In this document: positions 24,983 through 33,377 of the stretch, one piece after another
How positions within the stretch are numbered: position 1 is the first letter of the stretch
Layout: each line of letters starts with the position of its first letter
Origin: Candidatus Gastranaerophilales bacterium
GTDB taxonomy: Bacteria > Cyanobacteriota > Vampirovibrionia > Gastranaerophilales > Gastranaerophilaceae
DNA length: 44,711 bases
NCBI GenBank assembly: GCA_944322885.1
Contig: CALUQH010000037.1
Coordinates: forward strand, 1-44,711
Direction of reading: 5' to 3'
Program-made: the position numbers and the translations under genes
The notes under the pieces: model-generated
What the model saw: only the letters and a program-made list of their open reading frames with translations
Told to the model about the DNA's origin: nothing
Databases searched by the model: none

Positions 24983-26144
24983 CGGAAAAACCGTTCTTGT
25001 CGGTATTACAGGCGGAATTGCAGCTTACAAGATTTGTGAACTTATAAGAATGTACAAACGTGCGAATGCACAAGTGCTTGTTGTATGTACCCCTAACGCT
25101 TTGAATTTTGTAACCAAACTTACTCTTCAAAATCTCAGTAAAAATCCTGTTGCCGTTGAAGAATTTGAGGTGAAAGACTTTAATCCGGAACATATATCTT
25201 ACGCTGACAGGGCTGATATTATGGTTATTGCTCCTGCAACGGCAAATACGATATCAAAAATTGCGTCAGGTGTGTGTGATAACCTTCTTACATCAATTGC
25301 CTGTGCTTTTACAAAACCGATTATTATTGCACCGGCAATGAATTGTAATATGTGGGAAAATTCGGTTATTCAGGAAAACTTAAATAAGCTCCACTGCGAA
25401 ATTCTTGAGCCCGAAAGCGGTTATCTTGCCTGCGGATATGAAGGTAAAGGAAGGTTATGCAGTCTGAATAAAATTTTTGATACAACCGTAGAACTTTTAA
25501 AATATAAACCTTTGAACGGTAAAAAAATAGTCATTACATCGGGCGGAACTATTGAAGATATTGACCCTGTAAGGTATATTTCAAATTATTCATCAGGCAA
25601 GATGGGACTTGCTCTTGCTGATACCGCAAAAAATTTCGGAGCAGATGTAACGCTGATTACGACAAAAGATGTTTCTCGGACATATAATGTTGTAAAAGTT
25701 AAATCAGCTCTGGATATGAAATTCGCAGTTGAAAAAGAATTTGATAACGCTGATTGTATTATAATGGCCGCGGCTGTTGCAGATTACAGAGTAAAAGAGA
25801 TTGCTTCACAAAAGATGAAAAAGACATCTGATGACGAAATTACTCTGACTCTGGTTAAAAATCCTGATATTTTAAAAGATTTGTGCGGCAGAAAAAAGAA
25901 TGCTAAGCCTCTGATTATTGGCTTTTGTGCGGAGAGCGAAAATTTAATAGAAAATGCAAAAGAAAAAATATCTAAAAAGGGTTGTGATTACTTAATTGCA
26001 AATGATATATCCCGAAAAGATATAGGATTTGGAAGCGATTATAATGAGGTTACAATTTTTGATAAAAACGGCGGAATGAAAAAACTTGAGCGTGCTGATA
26101 AAAAAACAGTTGCGCGTAAAATTTTCGAGGAGATTTATGGATAA
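24975..26144 (+). CDS. coaBC: Bifunctional phosphopantothenoylcysteine decarboxylase/synthetase
   Basis: A 389-residue fusion carrying out two steps of coenzyme A synthesis. The CoaC flavoprotein part (1-180) has GITGGIAAYK, HISYADRADIMVIAPATANT with the catalytic His, PAMNCNMW, and the substrate-lid Cys in CGYEGKGRL. The CoaB part (185-389) opens with ITSGGTIEDIDPVRYISNYSSGKMG and holds KNPDIL near 300 and a late Lys-rich loop. GGGAG lies 9 bases before the ATG. It overlaps gmk upstream and the Nif3-like gene downstream by 8 bases each, so the three are one translationally linked operon. Confidence 0.97.
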   Translation: MLSGKTVLVGITGGIAAYKICELIRMYKRANAQVLVVCTPNALNFVTKLTLQNLSKNPVAVEEFEVKDFNPEHISYADRADIMVIAPATANTISKIASGVCDNLLTSIACAFTKPIIIAPAMNCNMWENSVIQENLNKLHCEILEPESGYLACGYEGKGRLCSLNKIFDTTVELLKYKPLNGKKIVITSGGTIEDIDPVRYISNYSSGKMGLALADTAKNFGADVTLITTKDVSRTYNVVKVKSALDMKFAVEKEFDNADCIIMAAAVADYRVKEIASQKMKKTSDDEITLTLVKNPDILKDLCGRKKNAKPLIIGFCAESENLIENAKEKISKKGCDYLIANDISRKDIGFGSDYNEVTIFDKNGGMKKLERADKKTVARKIFEEIYG

Positions 26145-26826
26145 ATATCAGATTGTAAAATATATCGAAAATTTCGCTCCGCTTGAAATTGCCGAAGATT
26201 GGGATTGTTCCGGCTGGATATGTGAAACTTTATCAAAAGATGTAAAAAAAATTATGCTCGCATTGACTGTTACTGATGATGTTGTAAAGCAGGCAATAGA
26301 GCAAAATTGTGACATGATAATTTCCCACCATCCGTTATTTTTTGTTCCGCTTCATTACAAGGGGATAGATATATACTGCGCCCATACCAATATGGATAAA
26401 GCACAAGGCGGAACAACGGATAAACTGATTGAAGTTCTTGGATTGCCTGAGGGCTGCGCCTGCGGAGAATTTTTAAGAATAGTTGAATATAAAACAACGG
26501 TTGAAGAATTCGCGCATAAACTTTTTCAAATTTCACCGAACCTGCGTTTTGTAAATAACAATAATATAACTGAAATACATAAAATTGCTTTTTGCGGCGG
26601 CAGCGGAGCCGAATTTATAGAAGAAGCGTATGAACATGGATGTGATGCTCTGGTTACGGGGGATTTAAAATTTCATACTGCACTTGAAAGTCCTATCGTC
26701 CTTTTTGATGTTGGACACTTCGAGAGTGAAATACATGTTTTGGATGTATTTAAATCTCTTATACCGCGGGATATCGAAGTAGTTAAAGCTTTAGAATTTA
26801 GTCCTTTCAGACAAATAAAATCTTGA
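26137..26826 (+). CDS. Nif3-like dinuclear metal centre protein
   Basis: A 229-residue member of the Nif3/YbgI/YqfO family, ring-forming proteins with a two-metal site whose role is poorly defined; GTP cyclohydrolase-like activity has been suggested for relatives. Metal ligands are visible in SHHPLFF (about 65-71), AHTNMDKAQGGT (about 85-95), and GHFESE near 195. It lacks the central insert of longer family members. GAGGAG precedes the ATG at 26137, which lies inside the end of coaBC. The TGA overlaps the -35 of the tRNA-Gln promoter. Confidence 0.92.
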   Translation: MDKYQIVKYIENFAPLEIAEDWDCSGWICETLSKDVKKIMLALTVTDDVVKQAIEQNCDMIISHHPLFFVPLHYKGIDIYCAHTNMDKAQGGTTDKLIEVLGLPEGCACGEFLRIVEYKTTVEEFAHKLFQISPNLRFVNNNNITEIHKIAFCGGSGAEFIEEAYEHGCDALVTGDLKFHTALESPIVLFDVGHFESEIHVLDVFKSLIPRDIEVVKALEFSPFRQIKS

Positions 26827-26850
26827 CAATAAAGTTTCAGCAAATAGAAT
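26823..26850 (+). promoter_or_regulatory. tRNA-Gln promoter
   Basis: A perfect TTGACA (26823-26828) and TAGAAT (26845-26850) are 16 bases apart, 16 bases before the tRNA. The -35 overlaps the stop codon of the preceding gene. Confidence 0.75.
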
Positions 26851-26866
26851 AAAAAACGTAGCTCAT

Positions 26867-26938
26867 TGGGGCGTCGCCAAGTGGTAAGGCACCTGGTTTT
26901 GGTCCAGGCATTCGGAGGTTCGAATCCTTCCGCCCCAG
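26867..26938 (+). tRNA. tRNA-Gln (anticodon TTG)
   Basis: A 72-base cloverleaf. The acceptor TGGGGCG pairs with CGCCCCA. The D arm reads GCC...GGC with GTGGTAAGG. The anticodon stem CCTGG/CCAGG holds TTTTGGT, giving TTG. The T arm GGAGGTTCGAATCCTTC is standard. The 3' CCA is not encoded. It has its own promoter and terminator. Confidence 0.97.
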
Positions 26939-26942
26939 ATTT

Positions 26943-26967
26943 AAAAAGACCCATTTGGGTCTTTTTT
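26943..26967 (+). terminator. Terminator after tRNA-Gln
   Basis: The stem AAAAAGACCCA/TGGGTCTTTTT ends in a run of T, 5 bases after the tRNA. Confidence 0.9.
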
Positions 26968-26983
26968 ATTATAAAATTTTCTC

Positions 26984-27014
26984 TTGACTGAGAGCAACTC
27001 TCAAATGCTATGCT
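26984..27014 (+). promoter_or_regulatory. MerR-type promoter with 19-bp spacer
   Basis: TTGACT (26984-26989) and TATGCT (27009-27014) are 19 bases apart, and a dyad GAGAG-CAA-CTCTC lies in the spacer next to the -35. Overlong spacers with a central dyad are the hallmark of promoters activated by MerR-family regulators. No dedicated MerR sensor gene is adjacent. Confidence 0.6.
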
Positions 27015-27043
27015 ATATTTGTAATTATATATAGGAGAAAGAT

Positions 27044-27499
27044 ATGAAAAAACAATTTTTTGCTTTAGTTATGTCTTTGGTATTGTTAGGAGGTTCAGTT
27101 ATGGCAGCAGAATTAAATCAGCCGTTTGCCAAAGGTGAAATAAATCCTTACGGCAAATTTTTTACAGGTACTACTCATCTTAATATGCTAGTTACACGTG
27201 ATGATGTTTTTAATTCATCTATCGGCAATGTAACATTTGATGCGGGTGCAAGAACAAATTGGCATAAACACTCCGGAGGCCAGATTCTTCTCGTAACTGC
27301 AGGTGAAGGACGTTATCAGGAAAAAGGAAAAGAAATTCAAATCCTTAAAAAAGGTGATGTGGTTAAAATTCCGCCAAATGCTGAACACTGGCATGGTGCA
27401 GCTCCAAACAGCGAGTTTGCTCATATTTCCATAGAGCCGAATATTCCGAATAATGAAACAACTTGGCTGGAGCCGGTGACTGATAAAGAATACAAGTAA
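27044..27499 (+). CDS. Exported cupin-domain protein
   Basis: A 151-residue protein with a signal peptide (residues 1-21, cleavage after VMA). The single cupin barrel has GARTNWHKHSGGQILLVTAGEGRYQEKG (about 67-95) and PPNAEHWHGAAP (about 115-126), giving the usual His and Glu metal ligands. Relatives are often annotated as carboxymuconolactone-decarboxylase-associated or quercetin-type cupins; the substrate here is unknown. AGGAG lies 7 bases before the ATG. The promoter looks MerR-controlled, pointing to stress or xenobiotic induction. It is monocistronic, with a terminator at 27504-27531. Confidence 0.88.
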   Translation: MKKQFFALVMSLVLLGGSVMAAELNQPFAKGEINPYGKFFTGTTHLNMLVTRDDVFNSSIGNVTFDAGARTNWHKHSGGQILLVTAGEGRYQEKGKEIQILKKGDVVKIPPNAEHWHGAAPNSEFAHISIEPNIPNNETTWLEPVTDKEYK

Positions 27500-27503
27500 T
27501 ATT

Positions 27504-27531
27504 AAAAAGGGCTGAATTTTTCAACCTTTTT
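27504..27531 (+). terminator. Terminator of the cupin gene
   Basis: The outer stem AAAAAGG/CCTTTTT with an inner TGAA/TTCA lies 5 bases after the cupin stop and ends in T residues. Confidence 0.7.
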
Positions 27532-27542
27532 AGTTAACAATA

Positions 27543-27571
27543 TTGATATTTCCTGATTTAATACTTATAAT
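27543..27571 (+). promoter_or_regulatory. Strong promoter, leaderless start of nucleotidyltransferase
   Basis: TTGATA (27543-27548) and TATAAT (27566-27571) are exactly 17 bases apart. The -10 ends 6 bases before the ATG at 27578 and there is no Shine-Dalgarno. This is the clearest leaderless promoter in the window. Confidence 0.75.
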
Positions 27572-27577
27572 TATATT

Positions 27578-28240
27578 ATGGTTTTTGAAATTGAAACTTG
27601 GCTTCAGGATTTTACAAAAAAGCTGTTTGATGAGTTCAGTTCGCGTATAAAGTTTATTGGTCTTCAGGGAAGTTACAAACGCAGGGAAGCAACGCCTGAA
27701 AGTGATATTGATATTGTTATAATTATTGATAAGCTGTCCTTTGAAGATTTAACGTCTTACAAAAAGATAGTTGCTTCAATGCCGTATTCCGAAAAAGTCT
27801 GCGGATTTATTTCGGGAGAAAAAGAAATATATAACTGGCCTAAATTTGATTTATTTCAGCTTTTGAATGATACGGTTTCTCTGCATGGAAATTTACAGGA
27901 TTTTATACCTATTATCAAACGTAATGATATTTTGGATTCAATAAAAATTAATACCGCAAATCTCTATCATCAAATGTGCCATGCTTATTTGTTTGAAAAT
28001 AAGAATACGAAAGTTTTATATCAGGGTTATAAAAGTGCATTTTTTATTCTTCAGGCTTTGTATTATTCAAGAAACACTGAATATATAGGTTCAAAAAATG
28101 AGCTTGTAAATCTTCTTGAAGGAGAGGATAAGGAGGTTTTGCTCGTTAATATGAACTGGGAATCTTTAAATGTGTCTGCCAACTCTGATTTTTATTTTGA
28201 GAAAATTATAAACTGGGCAAGTACAAATATTGAAATGTAG
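27578..28240 (+). CDS. Nucleotidyltransferase-fold protein with helical C-terminal domain
   Basis: A 220-residue protein. The N-terminal half has the pol-beta-type nucleotidyltransferase motif GSYKRREATPESDIDIV (about 31-47), with the GS and the paired Asp needed for metal binding, and a third acidic site near FDLFQLL. The C-terminal half (about 115-220) is helical and could be HEPN- or KNTase-C-like (NLYHQMCHAYLFENKNTKVLYQGYKSAFFILQALYY). Similar pairings occur in aminoglycoside nucleotidyltransferases and in MNT/HEPN toxin-antitoxin pairs, here in one chain. Target unknown. It is followed after 34 bases by an AT-rich kelch-like gene. Confidence 0.78.
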   Translation: MVFEIETWLQDFTKKLFDEFSSRIKFIGLQGSYKRREATPESDIDIVIIIDKLSFEDLTSYKKIVASMPYSEKVCGFISGEKEIYNWPKFDLFQLLNDTVSLHGNLQDFIPIIKRNDILDSIKINTANLYHQMCHAYLFENKNTKVLYQGYKSAFFILQALYYSRNTEYIGSKNELVNLLEGEDKEVLLVNMNWESLNVSANSDFYFEKIINWASTNIEM

Positions 28241-28274
28241 TATTCTATTCAAATCTGGAGTTAATGAATAAGTG

Positions 28275-29498
28275 ATGAAAAATGTTTTAAGAATATTGAT
28301 TTTTATTATTATATCAATTATCGTGTTTGGAATAATAATTTCTATAATATCTAGAAATAATAAGAGTTCACCAGATTATGGATATTTTGTTCCTGTTAAT
28401 TATTTGAACAGAACTCATTATGCAGCAGATGCTATAAAATTAAACAATGAACAAATATTAGTTGTCGGAAACGATTTATCTGGTATTCCATCAGAGATAT
28501 ACAATCGAAAGGATAATAGTGTTAATTTTTATATTTTCCCTAATAATTTGAAAGTTAATAAGAGAGGGATATCGTTAGGAAATAATAAAATTTTACTGTT
28601 AGATACTTGTGATTTTAATAAATCAGCCTGCAGGGATTTTGTTAAGGATTATATGGGCAATATTACAGTTTATGACACTAATTTGAAGAAGATCGTAAGT
28701 TCGAACTCTTTAAAACTTTCATATCAATCACAAATTGTATATGATTTTTTCTGTTTAAACGATGGTCGAGTATTTTTTATCATATCTTATTTACCTATAA
28801 AGCAGAAATCTAAAACTTACTTTGTGATATACAATTTTAAGACAAATAAAATGATTTTTTCAAAAGAAATTCCAGAACTTGATATTCCCAAAGGAATTCA
28901 GATAAATAAAAATGAAATTTTAATACTGCAAAATAACGGACCAATTATGAAATACAATATTCAAAATAATGAATTAATAAAAATGAAAAGCAAAAATCCT
29001 GTAAATAATTCAATGTATACAAAAATCGGTAAAAATTATATCCTTATTTGTGGTACAAAAGAGCCAACAGGAGCTTCCAAAAATGAAAATTATCTCTATG
29101 ATTTTTCAAAGGATAAAATTACTAGAATTGGTCAAATGAATTATGAGCGCATGTATGGTGAAGCTAATTTTAATGTAAAACTTCCCTATAATTTATTACC
29201 TATTGATTCAACACGAGTTTTAATAACAGGAGGTAACAGAAGACCTAAATGGTGGTATACGCATGTAGGAATTAGAGTAGATGAAGCAGAAATATATGAC
29301 TTGGATAAAAATGAATTTATACCGATTGGAAAATCTAATTATACACATAATAGACATAATATGATTAAGTTAAATAATAATGAAATTATACTTATTGGTG
29401 GTTATGATACATATAAGAGAATAAGTGATATTCAGTCTGGTTCTAAAGATAAAAGTTGGATTGAAGTATTTAAGATAAATGAAAAAATAAAGGAGTAA
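28275..29498 (+). CDS. Membrane-anchored kelch-like beta-propeller protein
   Basis: A 407-residue protein. Residues 1-27 are a hydrophobic anchor (ILIFIIISIIVFGIIISII), leaving the rest outside the cytoplasm. The remainder shows repeated kelch-like units such as AADAIKLNNEQILVVGN and HNRHNMIKLNNNEIILIGGYDT, consistent with a propeller. It is noticeably richer in A and T codons than its neighbours, which hints at recent acquisition. Upstream, GGAG TTA ATG AAT AAG TGA ATG-type spacing forms a three-codon minigene whose stop overlaps this ATG. Function unknown; such domains often bind partners or glycans. Confidence 0.72.
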   Translation: MKNVLRILIFIIISIIVFGIIISIISRNNKSSPDYGYFVPVNYLNRTHYAADAIKLNNEQILVVGNDLSGIPSEIYNRKDNSVNFYIFPNNLKVNKRGISLGNNKILLLDTCDFNKSACRDFVKDYMGNITVYDTNLKKIVSSNSLKLSYQSQIVYDFFCLNDGRVFFIISYLPIKQKSKTYFVIYNFKTNKMIFSKEIPELDIPKGIQINKNEILILQNNGPIMKYNIQNNELIKMKSKNPVNNSMYTKIGKNYILICGTKEPTGASKNENYLYDFSKDKITRIGQMNYERMYGEANFNVKLPYNLLPIDSTRVLITGGNRRPKWWYTHVGIRVDEAEIYDLDKNEFIPIGKSNYTHNRHNMIKLNNNEIILIGGYDTYKRISDIQSGSKDKSWIEVFKINEKIKE

Positions 29499-29501
29499 AG
29501 T

Positions 29502-29632
29502 ATGAGTCTGTAGGTTGGGGGTTTCTACCACAACAAATAAATAAATGCTTTGGGGTGGAGGCTCTAACCTGTGTGTATCAAAATAAAGGTGGTAGCTTAG
29601 AAGATATAAAATTTTATGGATTTGAATTTTGA
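29502..29632 (+). pseudogene. Possible gene remnant with strong hairpin
   Basis: AGGAG lies 4-9 bases before ATG AGT CTG TAG at 29502, a start signal followed by an immediate stop. One frame over, an open stretch of about 40 codons (29510-29632) reads VGWGFLPQQINKCF... and ends FKYGFEF-like before TGA, overlapping the end of the opposite gene by 19 bases. The segment also folds: 29513-29531 pairs with 29552-29569 through many G-C and G-U pairs. It may be the frameshifted remnant of a third gene after the kelch-like gene, or a mobile-element end. It is too short to name. Confidence 0.3.
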
Positions 29633-31752
29633 ATAGCTGTTTGATTCAGAGCAATTTCTCTTTTCAAATCGTCGATGAATTCGGGCTTGTACATGAACCC
29701 CAGATGTGCGCCGTTACTGAAAAGCAAAGTTTTTTTGCCGGAGTAAATTTTTAATTTTTTTAACTGTGATTGATTTACAAGATAATCGTCAAGTGAATGA
29801 TATATTTTGTAGTTATTGCTGTTTTGTAAAAAATCTGTCAAAGAAAGCAGACTTGTGTCATTGCCTAAATCGTTAAATGTTTTGTAATTCGCATTAAGAA
29901 GATATTTTTGCGCGTAATCCCTGTAATTCATATTGTTAATTGTTTGATAAATATCGGTTTTTTTGTTTGTCGGAGTTTTTTCAAGTGTGAAAATCAGGTC
30001 AGACAATTTTTGATGCATTATAAAGCCGGTAATAATCTTTCCTTCTTCTTCTGAAAACGGAAGTATTTCAAGGTTTATATCCTGATTATTTTCTTTCATA
30101 TCAAGTAATTGAATAATTTTGGCAGCAGTAATTGCAACTCTGTTCTTAAGGTCATTTGGATTTTTGCTCCATTCTTCGCTGTTTTTATCTACCTGATCCA
30201 TGGCATATAAAAGTTCAACAGGAGGGCAGACCGAAATATATTTTGTTATGCCGAGCGTGTTTTCTTTATATTCTTTGTCTGCGAGAAAAAGTGTTGTTAA
30301 GGCTCCGAAAGAGGTTCCGAAAAGCATTTTCTCCTTAAAAGTGCAGTTATATTTCTTTTCAAGCTTGTCAATGATTTTTGCTGTTGTAAGTTTCAAATAT
30401 TCCGCATCCTGAGGAGGTATTCCGGGTTTGTATGTGTCAGGCATGCTTTTTACAAATTCCCATTGAAAGTGGCTTCCCTGAATTATGACCGAATATCCCG
30501 CATCATAGAAAATTTTTGCGAAAATAACAGAATGTTCCGACATTATACCCTCGCCGATTGATGGGTAAATTATTGCAACAGGCGAGTTTTTGTCTTTTTG
30601 CATAATATATCTGAACTTGTAGTTTTCTTTATCCGGTGTAATATTCACCGATGAAGTTTTTATTTTTTCTGCAAAACTTCTGTTCCATATTGAAAGTTCA
30701 TTCCACATTGACCTGTGGATTTCAGGTAACGAGAATAAAGCCGTTCTCATTGAATCAACAACAGGGTTCTGCGGATTATAGTCAAATAAAATCATATCTG
30801 CCATCAGCTTTGAGTTGTTTGCATTGTAGCTGTTTAACACAACGTTATCTATATTTGAGCCGCATTGAACAATATCTGTTACTGTCAGTTTGCCATCGTG
30901 CTCTTTTTTCTCCGGTTCATTTTGCGCTTCTATTAAATCTTGTTTATGTTCCACAAATTCGGGAGCTTCATAATTATTTTCCTGTGGCTCTTTTATTTCT
31001 TTAAACGCTTTTTCAAGGATTTCTTTTCTGTCGTAATTTTGACATTTTATATAATTGTCTATCCCGTAGGCCTTTTTAGCTATATCGTAAGGGTCTGCAT
31101 AAGTCGATTCTATCATTTTGATAAAAGGCTGAATATAAGAAGTTCTGTTTACGGTCAAACCTGCTTTTACCATTGCAAGAACAGGTGTTGCAACATAAGT
31201 TGTGGGGTTAAGTGAGATATCAAACAGTTTCCCTGCCGCACCTCTGGGTGTTGTTCCTGATATAACGGGAAGTACAATGTAGGAACCTGAATTACATTTG
31301 CACTTAGTGAGTGCCTGCTCCATATCTTCCGTTGACGGTTCTATTTTGAAATATCTTTTTGCAGGGTCAAACATTCCGCCGACTCCAATGGTTGTATTTG
31401 TCAAAAATCTTGCGGTTTCGGTTCCGCAGCTTTTAAAATCGCCCTGAATAAGATTGCTTACAAGTCTTTTGGGATATTCAATATTGCGGTATGCGTATTG
31501 AATGCGTTCAATCCCATATTCCGGCATAATTGATGACCATAGAATATGAACAGGTCTTATTGCATATTTGTTTAATCCGAGGTTAAATGCAAATATTTTT
31601 CTGTTCATTTTCTCAAATTTGTCGGGGCCCAAATATTCGTAGGCATAATCCGGATATTTGCTTTGCTGCCTGACTGGTTCTTCTGCATTACTGAAATCTG
31701 TACTTAAAATAATGCACAGTAAAATTACTATAATTTTATATTGTTTTATCAT
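29614..31752 (-). CDS. MlaA (VacJ) domain fused to alpha/beta hydrolase
   Basis: A 712-residue exported protein. A signal peptide covers about 1-23 (cleavage after SNA). Residues 30-255 match MlaA/VacJ, the outer-membrane component that removes misplaced phospholipids: FEKMNRKIFAFNLGLNKYAIRPV, RLVSNLIQGD, FLTNTTIGVGGMFDPA. After an acidic linker (255-300), residues 310-700 are an alpha/beta hydrolase with nucleophile motif GTSFGA (Ser near 478) and a likely catalytic His in NGAHLGF near 682. Free MlaA proteins are about 250 residues, so this fusion is unusual. It lacks a convincing lipobox. AGAGG precedes the ATG. Confidence 0.85.
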   Translation of the reverse strand: MIKQYKIIVILLCIILSTDFSNAEEPVRQQSKYPDYAYEYLGPDKFEKMNRKIFAFNLGLNKYAIRPVHILWSSIMPEYGIERIQYAYRNIEYPKRLVSNLIQGDFKSCGTETARFLTNTTIGVGGMFDPAKRYFKIEPSTEDMEQALTKCKCNSGSYIVLPVISGTTPRGAAGKLFDISLNPTTYVATPVLAMVKAGLTVNRTSYIQPFIKMIESTYADPYDIAKKAYGIDNYIKCQNYDRKEILEKAFKEIKEPQENNYEAPEFVEHKQDLIEAQNEPEKKEHDGKLTVTDIVQCGSNIDNVVLNSYNANNSKLMADMILFDYNPQNPVVDSMRTALFSLPEIHRSMWNELSIWNRSFAEKIKTSSVNITPDKENYKFRYIMQKDKNSPVAIIYPSIGEGIMSEHSVIFAKIFYDAGYSVIIQGSHFQWEFVKSMPDTYKPGIPPQDAEYLKLTTAKIIDKLEKKYNCTFKEKMLFGTSFGALTTLFLADKEYKENTLGITKYISVCPPVELLYAMDQVDKNSEEWSKNPNDLKNRVAITAAKIIQLLDMKENNQDINLEILPFSEEEGKIITGFIMHQKLSDLIFTLEKTPTNKKTDIYQTINNMNYRDYAQKYLLNANYKTFNDLGNDTSLLSLTDFLQNSNNYKIYHSLDDYLVNQSQLKKLKIYSGKKTLLFSNGAHLGFMYKPEFIDDLKREIALNQTAIQNSNP

Positions 31753-31856
31753 CCTCTTACCTGATTGGTTTATTTTTCAAATATATTTATATTTTTGAAA
31801 ATTTAATGTTAAAGTTCATTACTCGTCAGGGTATTTTTTGTATTAATTAAATACAA

Positions 31857-31885
31857 AAAAGGCTTTCATAAACTGAAAGCCTTTT
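31857..31885 (-). terminator. Terminator of the Gln-rich gene
   Basis: A perfect 12-bp stem AAAAGGCTTTCA/TGAAAGCCTTTT with a 5-base loop. On the minus strand it ends TTTTTTGTATT, 43 bases after the stop at 31929. Confidence 0.85.
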
Positions 31886-31928
31886 CAATTTTTTATGTTT
31901 TTCTTCTTCAGTAAGCTGAATTTCTCTG

Positions 31929-32426
31929 CTATAAGCCCAAAGCATATTTGTTGCTTACAGAGATCATATTCATTGCATTAAAAATATTCTGTTGTGTGTT
32001 TGTAATAGAGTCTGCCTCATCTGAAATACTTGCAAGTTGTGATTGATATTGCTGAGCCGCTTTAATTTTGGATGGATCACCTGTATCCATCATTGCCTGA
32101 ATTTGATCGGCGATATTGCCCGTAATATCATCCAGTGTATCATCTGACGATACTGTTACGCCAACTTTTGCGGCAAGTTCTTTAGCTTCAGATATCAGCT
32201 GTTGTTCTGACGAATTACCTCCTTGTTGCTGTTGTTGTGAATTCTGTTGATGTTTTGTTGCTTCTGCCTGCGCAATAAGCTGTTGTGCCTGCGCTTCGGA
32301 AGTTACTGATGAGGGGTCTATCCCGAGGGCTTCCAGTTTCATTTTTGTGGAAGAACTTAACTCCTCACTTTTGTATGCAGACACTGCTATTGATTGTGTG
32401 CTGCTTATAGAACTGATTGACGACAT
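31929..32426 (-). CDS. Small Ser/Gln-rich protein, possibly secreted
   Basis: A 165-residue protein from the ATG at 32426, which has AAAGGAT 6 bases upstream. The N terminus is Ser/Thr-rich (SSISSISSTQSIAVSAY), with no classical signal peptide. A poly-Gln tract at about 60-75 is encoded by CAG/CAA codons. The C-terminal 90 residues are helical and end NAMNMISVSNKYALGL. The Ser-rich start and helical ends recall flagellin-like or type III-like secreted proteins, but no family match is evident. It is monocistronic, divergent from the TonB-like gene across 210 bases. Confidence 0.65.
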   Translation of the reverse strand: MSSISSISSTQSIAVSAYKSEELSSSTKMKLEALGIDPSSVTSEAQAQQLIAQAEATKHQQNSQQQQQGGNSSEQQLISEAKELAAKVGVTVSSDDTLDDITGNIADQIQAMMDTGDPSKIKAAQQYQSQLASISDEADSITNTQQNIFNAMNMISVSNKYALGL

Positions 32427-32636
32427 ACCCACATCCTTTCTGTTGTTTACTTTTCTTTAACGATTTTTCATAAAAAGTCAACCAATTTTTTCATACTTTT
32501 TTATTTCGGAATTTGCTAAAAAAAACTTTAGTATTTAAAGTTATATTTTTACATTTCTTAAATTAAATTGCTCTAAAAATGGTCAAAATTATTCATAATC
32601 GTATGTTTATGATAAAATTAGGTGAGGATTTATATT

Positions 32637-33377
32637 ATGAGAAAGATTTTTTTACTGGTTTCTATATTATGTTTTATGGTATCTCCGTGTTTTGCGGCCA
32701 AGTATGTTAAAATTGAACCTGAATTTTTGACTGCGGCGCAGAGCAAGAATTATGAGAAGGTTAATGAAACAATAGCTGTAATTTTCAGCAAAATAAAACC
32801 TGTTGTAAAAACTGATAAATACCCGAAATATTATCATGATTTTACTCTTGTAAAAGATGACGGAACTCAAAATAAGGCATATCGTTATGTTAAAAACGGC
32901 GGTGCCGAGTTGATTTATACAACTGATTCAAATGAATTAAAATATATTTCATTCAGACGTCCTGAACTTCAAAAATGCAGAATACTCTATGATTATCCGT
33001 CAGGAAAGCTTCATGCTGTTCAGGTCTTTATTTCTGAAAATGAATCTTATGCATTCGGTGCTGACGGAAAATATGTTGATTATACCCCTTATGTGAAAGA
33101 GGTTAAGGAAAAGGTTATAAAAAGCTGGAAAGTTCCGCCCAGAAAGAAAATAGATGTTCTTGCCAAGGGACAAAAAGATTTGCTTGTTCAGATGGCTGTA
33201 ACGGTCGGCAAGGATGGACATGTAAAAAAATGCAGAATTTTAAAATCTTCCAAAATAAAAGAACTTGATGACAATGCAGGAGTTGCAATTAAAGCTGCTG
33301 CCCCGTTTAAACCGTTCCCGTCAAATTATTTCAACGAAGAAATTGTTATTATACTTAATTTTAATTTTAGTTTATAG
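32637..33377 (+). CDS. Exported protein with TonB-like C-terminal domain
   Basis: A 246-residue protein. I use the ATG at 32637, with AGGTGAGG 9-15 bases upstream. A signal peptide covers 1-20 (cleavage after CFA). The middle (25-150) has strand-rich Tyr/Lys segments. The C-terminal 90 residues, KSWKVPPRKK through MAVTVGKDGHVKKCRILKSS and AAPFKPFPSN, match the TonB C-terminal fold. With no N-terminal anchor it is not a classical TonB; it may bind the cell wall or partner proteins in the periplasm. It is convergent with the operon ending at 33367, overlapping it by 11 bases, and shares this fold with two proteins there. Confidence 0.78.
   Translation: MRKIFLLVSILCFMVSPCFAAKYVKIEPEFLTAAQSKNYEKVNETIAVIFSKIKPVVKTDKYPKYYHDFTLVKDDGTQNKAYRYVKNGGAELIYTTDSNELKYISFRRPELQKCRILYDYPSGKLHAVQVFISENESYAFGADGKYVDYTPYVKEVKEKVIKSWKVPPRKKIDVLAKGQKDLLVQMAVTVGKDGHVKKCRILKSSKIKELDDNAGVAIKAAAPFKPFPSNYFNEEIVIILNFNFSL

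Noticed and set aside
32215..32260. Short repeats resembling a CRISPR or microsatellite
   Set aside because: They are CAA/CAG codons for a poly-Gln tract in the small Ser/Gln-rich protein. No spaced repeats occur anywhere in the window.
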